Below are positions 12,819 to 21,219 of a DNA stretch of 64,000 bases, piece by piece. The position numbers and the translations under genes were made by a program. The notes beneath the pieces were generated by a model. It made no database searches. It was not told the origin of the DNA and saw only the letters and a list, made by a program, of their open reading frames with translations. The stretch is from contig JARUPY010000214.1 in NCBI GenBank assembly GCA_029817715.1, positions 62,001-126,000 on the forward strand. Reading direction: 5' to 3'. Within the stretch, counting starts at the first letter, position 1, and every line of letters begins with the position of its first letter. The DNA comes from Melastoma dodecandrum (lineage: Eukaryota > Streptophyta > Magnoliopsida > Myrtales > Melastomataceae).

Positions 12819-13452
12819 CCACCACTCCGACTAACCCTAATATCCCAAATCACCTCTTCTCCCTATCTCCGACTCCTTCGTCTCCATTTCCTCCTCCTCC
12901 GTTCTCCTCAGTCCTCGATCCCCGTCCTCCTAATCTTCCCTGACCCCCGACCTGCGCCTTTCCCCCGACCCCGACCCCCGACCTTTAATTCGTCCTCCTC
13001 TTCCCCCACCCGGACCTCCTCCACCTCCACCCCACACCCTGCTTCTTCCCCCAACTGGACGTCCTCCATCTCCGGCAGCCTTTACCTCTCCTCTTCTTGG
13101 CAACCATACCCGAGCTGTCGAGCAACCCCCCTGACACACGACGAAATCGCAAGGGTTTACTTGATTGGTTGGTTGGTTGTTTCTGGGTTTTTGTTTAACA
13201 TTTCGGTTTAGGGTTTACTTAGTTGTTTCTGGTGGAGTGCACGGGTTACAGGTTTGGATATTTCCACTGGACTGCACGGGTTTTCGCTGGAGTACAGGTT
13301 TGGTTAACATTTGGTTTTTGCTGGAATGCACGGGTTTACTTGGTTGTTTCGTAGATGTAACTATAAGATGTTGTGTGATGGTGGTTAATAGTGTCTTTTA
13401 GATATTTAAGTAGATTGATTTGTTTATGATTGCTCTATGAAAGGATTTGAAG

Positions 13453-13863
13453 ATGTCTTCTAAAAGGAAAAACTCGAAGAAGGACTTCTCATGTAGTGTC
13501 GACAGCCATGAGAACTTACAGTCTTGGGTTCACTGCAAGTGTGGGATTGTCTGCCATCCTAAAGTAGCAAAAACCGAGAAGAACCATGGTAGATTGTATG
13601 TGGGTTGTCCTCGTTACAAAGAAGACGATGGAGGTTGTGGCTTTTTTATGTGGTTGGAATCTGAAAATGCTAGATCACATACAAGGAAGCAAGACTCTGT
13701 TGACAATGCTTTGGAGGAAAGAATTATGAAGGTCGAGAGGCAACTGATTAAGATTGAATCAAGATTAGAGATTATTAGACATTTAATAATATCTGGAATT
13801 CTTTTGACCTTTGTTATCTGTATTGTTGGATATTGCTTTGTGGCACAGTATATGTATATGTAA
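13453..13863 (+). CDS. GRF-type zinc-finger protein with C-terminal membrane segment
   Basis: Single open frame of 136 residues starting MSSKRKNSKK. Residues about 27-68 form a GRF-type zinc finger (HCKCG ... TEKNHGRLYVGCP ... GGCGFFMW) with the expected Cys pairs. It is followed by a short coiled coil (LEERIMKVERQLIKIESRLE) and a hydrophobic segment of about 20 residues (LIISGILLTFVICIVGYCF), so the protein is probably tail-anchored. It lies inside the MULE terminal repeats, on the strand opposite the transposase and convergent with it. GRF fingers in other proteins bind single-stranded nucleic acid; a role in transposition is speculation. An upstream in-frame TTG exists, but the ATG at 13453 is preferred. 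Confidence 0.8.
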   Translation: MSSKRKNSKKDFSCSVDSHENLQSWVHCKCGIVCHPKVAKTEKNHGRLYVGCPRYKEDDGGCGFFMWLESENARSHTRKQDSVDNALEERIMKVERQLIKIESRLEIIRHLIISGILLTFVICIVGYCFVAQYMYM

Positions 13864-13944
13864 TTTCTGTTGTTGAAACTTAAATCAACAAGGAGTTGTT
13901 CGTAGTTCAAATGTTGACAGAGTATCTGTAAATGAATCTGATAT

Positions 13945-14130
13945 TGGACAAAATTGGACAAATTGGACACAGTCTGGACAGAATCTAGATAAATTTTACA
14001 AAATATGGAATTGAACTAATTGGACAAAATCTGGAAAAATGGGACAAATCTGGACAAATTGGACAGAATCCAGACACAAGTTTGTCACATACCGAACACA
14101 ACTAAAGTTTGGACAGAATCTGGACAAACC
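13945..14130. repeat. Degenerate TGGACAAA-type minisatellite
   Basis: Many tandem variants of TTGGACAAAAT and TCTGGACAGAAT lie in the gap between the convergent 3' ends of the GRF gene and the transposase gene. Confidence 0.7.
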
Positions 14131-14205
14131 TGGCACAAGTTTACATCAAACCGAGTACAAGTTCTACGGTCTATTTCATACAAACTAAAGTTAACCAATT
14201 CCCAG

Positions 14206-16996
14206 TCAAGTTAAAAAATTCCCAGTCGTGGATGCCTCCATGCTCGGGCCTGCTACCGAGCTTTCTTGTGTGCCCGAAGTTCCCACATTGAAACTGCTCT
14301 GTGCACGAGAGTTGCACACATCAAGCATTCCTTCAGGTCCCGACAGTCCTCCTCTTCCGCCTATGCTCTCCATTCCAACCACAGCCCTTCCTCTACCCCT
14401 GCTTCTTCCTCGTCCTCTTCCTCGTCCTCTTCCTCGGCCCTGAAACAATAGAAAAAATTAACAAAATCTGTAACAGTAAATACTCAATCTTTTTGGCCTA
14501 CTTACAGCATTTTCAGCCGCAACAGAATCAAGAGTAGCAGGTTCGTCTTGTATAACAGCTTTGCATCCTCTCTTGTTATGGCCATAAGTTTTACAGCGGC
14601 TGCACTTCATCTCCAGCCCTGTTCTCGGCATCTTTGACATGTTTTTGGGTTCCTCCGTAGCTTCTTTCTTCCTGTTTTTCTTGGGTCTTCCTGGACGAAC
14701 CTTGATAGGAGGTGGTTGGATTGGTTCCCCGGTATCTTCAGGCCAAGCACTCTCCCCTTCCATAGGAGGCAGTGGAAACTGATATGCTTTCATGTAGTAG
14801 TCTCGCTTGAAATAAGCATGTACATATGCATCTACATCATGCTTCATAAAATTGATACACGCAACACCATGGCAACACGGGATGCCTGTCAAATCCCATT
14901 CCCGACAACTACATGTGCTAGCATTCAAATCAACCACATATTTTTCTTGCTTACGGACAACCTCAAATTTCTCTCCTATGCAAGGCCTAGGAACCCATCT
15001 ACCGGCAGCCACTTTCAACTTCTCTATTTTCTTCCTAAATTCAGGGCAGACTATATCTTCTTGGTCATTGAAAAGCCGGTTCTTATGATACATCCTCTCC
15101 ATCAAACTCAACCTAATCTCATCTAACATATCAATGATAGGTTTGGTCCTAGGTAATGCAATATAAGAATTAAAACTCTCACACAAGTTGTTATCGGTAG
15201 CATCACACTTCACCGAAGTGTCGAAGTAAACCTGTTAGGGAAAACAGTTACATATCAGCCACGTTCAAACGAGTTAAGCACTTGCAATTTAGATACTGAC
15301 CTTGCAAAAATGCTCAGGGCCTTGCTTCATGAAGTCTTCTGCGGCATCATTTGAAATTGCTCGCAAGTTCTTCAATGCAAGATTATAGGAGGCTTCATTT
15401 GTGCTCTTAACTGCAGCCCAGAAACATCTTTTCAAAATTTGCCCTTTATGCGATGCTTTCCAATTGGCGTACACGTGACGAGCACAATTTCTGTGCTCTG
15501 CCAAAGGAGCAAGTTCAGCCACAGAATGTATTAACCCCTGAAAAAATAACAAAGAATATCCAGACAAATCAAAAAGCAAATCAAAAAGCGAATCAAAAAG
15601 CACAGACAACAATAAACAGGCATACCTTCTGCTTGTCGCTTATAAATATCCACCCTCGTCCATCGTTTACAGCCAAATCTTCAAATAAAATGGACAGAAA
15701 CCACATCCAGCTCAAAGTATTCTCACCTTCCACTACCGCCCAAGCAATCGGGTACATATGGTTGCTGCCGTCTCTGCCTACAGCCGACAACAATATGCCT
15801 CCCGCTTTTGTTTTCAAGAATGTGCCATCAAAGCCAATCACTTTTCTACAACCTAGTCTGAATCCCTTTCTCAACTCAGAAAATCCCACATATATCCTTT
15901 TGAAAGTGTTAAACAGACCAACGGTTGGAGTAAACTCTACATCCAACTTAAATGTGCTAGTAGGAGACATTTTCCCAAGGTAGGCAACATAAGAGCGAAG
16001 CTTCTTATAATGATCCTCTATCGAACCATTAATAATCCTCTGAGCAAGCCATTTCGCTCGATAAACTTGCAAGTTATTCACCTTGATGGAATACTTTTCC
16101 ATTAGGTCAGCAATAACATCCCGAGCCCTCATCGTATCAAGAGGCCGGTTTTGCTTAATAAACTCCCTAGCTAGCCATTTCAGTGTGGCTTGCCTATTCC
16201 TCAACACCCTTGTACACTTATGCTCTAAACAACATGATTTGACCGAAACAGTACGATCTCTTTGCAACCAACCCGCATATACACGCCACGGACAATCCGG
16301 CACACATGCACATTCCATCCTCCTACTATCCATTCTAACCCAACGCACATTCACTCCATTCATGACAGCATAATCTTGAATGGCCTCTTTAAATTGATCA
16401 AGGGAATCAAAACTCAAGCCCACCTCAAATCTCAAATCCTTATGGTCACAATCAGGATCATAAACATTTCCATCAAAACGAGAACGAGCACGAGAGGTAC
16501 CTGCATCGTCATCTGACTCGGGATGCAGTTCTGCTTCTGAAGTTTCATAGTCCGATTCCACGGCCTCAATTTCCAGAGGGACGCTATGGACAAAGTCATC
16601 TTCCCTTTCCGTCTCATTCGGGCAGCCTTCAACAGAGTCATCATCCCTTTCCAGCTCAGCCCCTTCTTCAACAGGATCCACATCATTACATTCCTCGCCT
16701 TCAACATATATATCTATCGATTTTGCCTCCACTAACAGTTTAACCATCTCCACTACCTCAGAATCACTATAAATTTCTACCAAACCTTTTGACAAACTCT
16801 TTCCAGGCCTAGCAAACCACATCCTGGTTGGATTATATCCAACTCTATTGACTAAATTCTTCACGGTAAAATATCCGATTCTATCCACGTCCACATTTTC
16901 TATTCTGCATGTTTTCCCACCAAGATAATTTACTCTACGCCTCATACATAGCCTACCGCCCACATGTATAATCAAGTCCCCGCGACTGTCCTCCAT
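14206..16996 (-). CDS. MuDR/MULE transposase, intact
   Basis: Four exons on the minus strand (16996-15626, 15537-15301, 15231-14506, 14439-14206), all GT-AG and in phase, give about 855 residues. Order: PB1-like N-terminal region (about 5-100), acidic linker, MuDR N-terminal domain (about 190-260), MULE transposase core with the D-D-E triad at about D390 (VIGFDGTF), D454 (FISD) and E554 (NNLCESFN) plus the NCARH motif, SWIM zinc finger (CSCREWDLTGIPCCHG, about 642-658), an AT-hook-like RPGRPKKNRKK, a CCHC knuckle (CSRCKTYGHNKRGC) and an RG-repeat tail. It cuts and rejoins DNA at the element's terminal repeats in the nucleus. No stop or frameshift found and all catalytic residues are present. 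Confidence 0.9.
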
Positions 16997-17214
16997 TACC
17001 TACCAGCAACTTCGACCACGTAACCTCACTATCGGAGACACTCGGGGACTGATGACAAAGTCGATCAGTCGGACTGATGAGGAACAGGAGGTCGAGGGAG
17101 TGGGGTAGAACAGGAGATATGGGACTGATGAAGGATTGGATATCGGGTGGGGGAAGCGGAGGACGTCGGGCGTGGGGGAAAATGAGGAGGCCGGGTTTGG
17201 GGACAGAGATGGGG

Positions 17215-17375
17215 AGGTCGGGGGTCGGGGAGAAGGAGGAGGTCGGGGGTCGGGGAGAAGGAGGAGGTCGGGGGTCGGGGAAAAGGAGGAGTTCGGGGGT
17301 CGGGGGGAGGGGAAAAGGAGGAGGTCGGGGGTCGGGGATCGGGGAAAAGGAGGAGGTCGGGGGTCGGGGGTCAAA
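17215..17375. repeat. G-rich minisatellite (GAGGAGGTCGGGGGTCGGGG-type)
   Basis: About six tandem copies of a ~26-bp purine-rich unit just inside the right terminal repeat. A C-rich counterpart lies inside the left repeat (about 12940-13000), so the inverted repeat extends beyond 272 bp. Confidence 0.75.
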
Positions 17376-17490
17376 GGGAAGGCGCAGGTCAGAGCTCAGG
17401 AAAGATGAGGAGGACGAGGATCTGGCACTGCGAGAACGAAGGAGGACGAGATGGGGAGAAGCTGTGATTTGGAAAATTAGGGTTGTCGAT

Positions 17491-17762
17491 TTGCCGATTT
17501 GGGGATTTTCTGACCTAATTGAAACAATTGGGCATAATTTAGGGCTATTCGGAGATTAAAACTTCTGACGGCTTGGGGACCGACGGAGTTAACGCGTCGT
17601 CTGCGCCACGTGTGCGCCACGTCATCCGCCGTTTGTTGGCCGAGTAACGGAGGATACAAACTGATTAACGGAGAATGTTCAGGATATTTGGTGATATTAT
17701 GTAAACTATAGGATAAATCGGAAAAAACATGCATAGTTCAGGATAAATCGGATAATTTGACC
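17491..17762 (-). repeat. Right terminal inverted repeat of the MULE
   Basis: Inverted partner of 12547-12818, nearly identical. It lies ~500 bp upstream of the transposase start and would serve as its promoter. Confidence 0.88.
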
Positions 17763-17815
17763 TTTTCTTTATATAAAAACGTTCAAAATTTTGCATTATA
17801 TCTTTTTTTAAAGCC

Positions 17816-18515
17816 ATGAACGACTCCGATTCGGCTCCCGTGTCTTCCAAGGACGAGGGCAATCCGCCCCCTGCTAACCTAGGTTCTGCCGCCGAGGACG
17901 ACGACGACGGTGTTGATAACGTCCCCTCGAAACCCTCCCCCTCGCCCCCATCTCCGTCCCCGTCACCATCTCCTCCATTGCCCTCGTCTTCTCCACCAAC
18001 TGCCGTGCCCTCCAATGGACGACTCCGATTCGGCTCCCGTGTCTTCCAAGGACGAGGGCGATCCGCCGCCCGCTAACCTAGGTTCTGCCGCTGAGGACGA
18101 CGACGGTTTTGATAACGTCCCCTCGAAGCCCTCCCCCTCCTCGCCCCCATCTCCCCCCGTCACCATCTCCTCCATCGCCCTTGTCGTCTCCGGCAACTGC
18201 CGTGCCCTCCAATGGTCGGATTTCTGTGTGCTTGCCCTCGTAGATGGAACATAATCGTTCCCCACCCTCGTCGGTGCGTGAGCCGGCTCCTCTGCAGGTC
18301 CTTGCCCTTGCCGTTCCCAGCCAGAGCCCCTTCCCTGGAGGACCGAATTTCTCTAGTGGAGGCGGCGTGGGGGGGGTGGAGGGGCTGGGAGGACTTCTGG
18401 ACGAAATCGGCTACCGAGGTCCTGATAGATGCCTGGGCCGAGAGGTATGTGGGACTTAGCAAGGGTAGTCTGAAGCAGAATAACTGGAAGTCGCTGACCG
18501 GTCCAAGACCCCAAG
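17816..18515 (+). pseudogene. Captured trihelix transcription-factor fragment
   Basis: A proline/serine/aspartate-rich N-terminal part (from ATG at 17817, in two duplicated copies) is followed, in another frame, by TEVLIDAWAERYV and LSKGSLKQNNW (about 18415-18492). That matches the start of the Myb-like trihelix domain of ASIL/ENAP-type factors, where TxxLIxAWGxRYxxLxRGNLxQxxW is usual. The fragment ends inside the domain, so no complete DNA-binding fold remains, and the frames do not join. It lies between the terminal repeats of the outer Pack-MULE and so was probably captured from a host gene. The high GC content contrasts with its AT-rich surroundings. Confidence 0.65.
17821..18214. repeat. 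198-bp tandem duplication within the captured fragment
   Basis: Two consecutive copies starting CGACTCCGATTCGGCTCCCG (17821 and 18020) and ending TGCCGTGCCCTCCAATGG, with a few substitutions and small indels. Confidence 0.9.
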
Positions 18516-18534
18516 GAGCGATAGGCAGTGCATG

Positions 18535-18630
18535 TGGTGATCTTTTTTTCAGGTGGCATTGCCACGTCAAAATCCACGTGGTGATCTTTTTTCCACATGG
18601 AATTGTCACGTCAAAATCCACGTACGAGCC
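18535..18630. repeat. ~45-bp tandem duplication
   Basis: GTGGTGATCTTTTTT...CACGTCAAAATCCAC occurs twice in a row with several substitutions, just inside the right terminal repeat of the outer Pack-MULE. Confidence 0.75.
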
Positions 18631-18794
18631 GCCAATGCCACGTCAGACTCGGACTTAACACCGTCACGGATTGACAAGAAAAAAGGTACAATACAAAGTC
18701 GTGAATGTTTTTATATAGTAAAAAAAGATGTGGATATAAAAAAAAGTTCGATCAGTCTATAAATGTATATTTTACCAATTTATTAAATATTTAC

Positions 18795-19404
18795 TCCATT
18801 ATTATAGAATACCGGTCATATTATATTAATGTCATGTTTGGCTTAAAAACAAAAGTTGGTGATGAAATTATCTAACAAACTAAGTTAATGACAAAATATA
18901 AACTTGGCTAAAAGTTAAGAGCATAAATATATATTTTGCCTAAAGAAAATTAGGTAGGTTGCTTACTACATATATTTACATGTTTTATAAAATTTTAATG
19001 GTAAAGGGTGCATATTTAGTAACTCATTAAGATTAACTACTTTGATTATAATGACAAAAAATCATTTTATTGTCCCCATGGGGAGATAAATTTAATCTGT
19101 TTCGGCTGATGAAAAACAATTTTTTTTTTTTTACGATTATGACAAACCATTGGAGGTGAAAATGAATTCATAGTGAAGTGTAAAAGAAGGGGAGTGAACA
19201 ATGTCTTATATATGCTTATGTCTTAATATTAATGAAAATATCTCATCTAATAAAAATTTAATATAATAATATAAGAGCAAACGTTTAAATCGAGAATCAA
19301 TATTTAACGACTTGGTTTAAACACAAGGTTACATTAGGTTAGGAAATGCATGGTCTCATCATGAATAATTTTGCCCCACCCAAGAAAAATAAATGTAAAA
19401 TATA
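18795..19404. other. AT-rich intergenic stretch
   Basis: No gene or clear element seen; possibly further MULE terminal-repeat sequence (GACAAAATATAAACTTGGC region), but no partner could be aligned with confidence. Confidence 0.4.
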
Positions 19405-19671
19405 CGTTTATGTCCCTAATTTTGATGAACTTTCTTTTTTGTCAATATCTTTTTTTTTTCATATACAAAAATGTCACAAACTATGTCATTAACCTTTTTC
19501 TGACCGTTAGGCATAATGCCAAGGTGGACATAACGGAGGTCTACGTGGCAAATCCATAAAACATCCTATGTGAAAAAAGCAGAGATGTGGAGAAGGGTCC
19601 TCCTACCCCCAAATCAAAAATCAAAAAAACATTTTGGAACCATAATAGAAGGCAGAACCCTTGACCAAATC

Positions 19672-19757
19672 AGAGGCGAAGGCGGAGGCGAAAGCGAAGG
19701 CGGAAGCGAAACCGAAGACGAAGGCGAAAGCAAAAGCAAAAGCGAAGGCGAAGGAGT
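19672..19757. repeat. GGCGAA-type hexanucleotide repeat
   Basis: About fourteen degenerate units of GGCGAA/AGCGAA in the cargo of the third MULE. Confidence 0.75.
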
Positions 19758-20222
19758 TCAGCGGCTGTAATCGGAAGTGAAGACCAGCCAGACAGAAACA
19801 ACTTCTCTTAACTAAAACCAAAACAAAAAGTCCGATTCATCATCTCCTTCCAATTTCCTCCATTCCCAAACTAGTTTCGTCACGTTAATCCTAAAATCCC
19901 TAACCTAACTTGGAAAATCCTAATTTCATCAGGACTACAAGGGATGGTGCTTGTATCTTGATTCCTGCCGAAACCGTTGTGGAGGATGATATCGCCGCCG
20001 CTGCGCTGAACACCAGTGCGATCGTGGCCCACAGCTGCGGCGGATGTGTGTGGACCCCGGAGGCTATGGCCGTGGGGACCACCACGCCTGGCTGGATCAT
20101 CCAGAAGGTGTTCGGGGGGAACCACCACCCCTCCTGCCGTCCACATGGACAGGGCGGCGGCCAGGCTGGCAGGAGCCGCAGGGGGTAAGTGGGCCGGGTC
20201 GGAGGACTCGCCGTTAGAAGGG

Positions 20223-20353
20223 CGCTTCCGCTTGGTTGACAGATGACGAGGAGTGGGGGCGGAGGGGTTGAGGGGGGAGAAGGAAGGGTGCTTCCGCTTA
20301 GTTGATGGAGGACGAGGAGTGAGGGCGGAGGGGTTGAGGGGGGAGAAGGAAGG
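20223..20353. repeat. 66-bp tandem duplication
   Basis: Two copies of a unit beginning GCTTCCGCTT and ending GGGGGGAGAAGGAAGGG, inside the third MULE. Confidence 0.85.
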
Positions 20354-20690
20354 GACCTTGAGTGAGCCATTGACGGAGACGGCGATGGCGGGGACACTGC
20401 CGGAGCCGGTGGCTTGGATGATGGCGGGCTCAGTGTGTTTGAGGAGCCAACGGACGTCACTGCGTTAATTTTTTTTATTTATTTTTGATTTGAGGGTAGG
20501 AGGACCCTCACCACGTATCTGCTCTTTTTCGTATAAGGTCACGTAGACCTTCGTTATTTCCATATAGGAATTATATCTAACGTCGTAGGTTGAAGAAAAA
20601 AAAGACGTGGAAAGAAAAAAAAAATCGCCGGAAACACAAACGTATACTTGGTCAAAAATAAAAGCAAAAGTTGCATAGTCCTTTATTTGT

Positions 20691-21219
20691 GATTTCATCG
20701 AAGACTGGGAAGCACTCAAGTAGATTGTCTCTCTCTCTATCCGCATATCTATCTATGTCTAATCAAATACCCTTGGCTGGCTCTGGCTCAGGCCACTTCA
20801 TCTTTACTACTTTGATAATGGCGACGGAATGATTTCATGACCATCCACCGTGGGCAAAATTTCATTCCCATCCTGTTATTTCCCTTTATAATAATATCGT
20901 ATTGTTTTCTCCTTCCTCGCTCAAACTATGACCATAAAAAGATGAGCTTTTGCATCGTTTGTATATTTAATCATGAAGGATCGAGTTGGCTCGTCGGAGT
21001 TCCCCATGTCCCGACAAGATAGAAACATCTCCCCCGCCCTCCAAAGTCCCTTCTCAACTTCTCAGAGGTAAATTCATTTTCTTGGAGGTTGGGGTGGGGA
21101 AGGGGGGGTGTTCCTTTCGTTTACAATAAAAGGAGGGTGCCGCAATGCTTGGGACGGATATGGGGGAGCGACACAATACCCATGGCACCACCACAAGACA
21201 GCACTCCAACCCAACAAGG
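20691..21219. other. Upstream region of the neprosin-like gene
   Basis: No gene seen. Presumed promoter and 5' UTR of the downstream gene; no specific element assigned. Confidence 0.4.

Larger units (their letters stand above)
12547..17762 (-). mobile_element. Autonomous Mutator-like element (MULE), 5.2 kb
   Basis: Bounded by 272-bp terminal inverted repeats (12547-12818 and 17491-17762) that differ at about 8 positions by my reading, i.e. ~97% identical. Weaker inverted similarity extends further in through C/G-rich repeats. Flanking 9-mers TTTTTTTTA and TTTTCTTTA are a plausible 9-bp target duplication with one mismatch, though the sequence is low-complexity. It encodes an uninterrupted transposase (minus) and a second gene (plus) arranged convergently. 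Near-identical ends and open frames suggest recent insertion and possible activity. Confidence 0.88.
12475..18794. mobile_element. Outer Pack-MULE carrying a trihelix gene fragment, split by a younger MULE
   Basis: The sequence at 12475-12546 joined to 17763-17806 is an imperfect inverted match of 18794-18684. Shared features, read inward, are TTTATTAGTAAAATATAC, a TCGAA plus T-run, ATATC/ACATC plus T-run, and TATATAAAAACGTTC. This pairing appears only if the 5.2-kb MULE at 12547-17762 is removed, so that element inserted into the left terminal repeat. Between the repeats lie a trihelix-type transcription-factor fragment and local duplications, the composition expected of a Pack-MULE. The outermost ends and target duplication could not be fixed; similarity is about 70-75% by eye. 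Confidence 0.6.
19405..20690. mobile_element. Non-autonomous MULE with GC-rich cargo (possible Pack-MULE)
   Basis: Imperfect terminal inverted repeats of about 200 bp: 19405-19630 pairs with 20690-20466. The best-matching part is GGTAGGAGGACCCT next to a GATTTTTGATTTG-type stretch, followed outward by GTCTACGTG and CCGTTAT/CGTTATT blocks. The core (about 19660-20460) is GC-rich, unlike its surroundings, with open frames but no protein I recognise. Exact ends and target duplication were not resolved. The capture of host sequence is inferred from composition only. Confidence 0.6.

Noticed and set aside
12650..12943. Open frame in the left MULE terminal repeat, with a copy at 17477-17734
   Set aside because: The similarity of the two frames comes from the terminal inverted repeat itself, not from a duplicated gene.
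14206..14537. Plus-strand open frames over the serine/proline-rich stretch at 14228-14537
   Set aside because: They are the reverse complement of the RG-repeat tail of the MULE transposase, which is supported by splice sites and domain context.
17077..17559. Gly/Arg/Glu-rich open frame of 160 residues
   Set aside because: Generated by the GAGGTCGGGG minisatellite next to the MULE terminal repeat.
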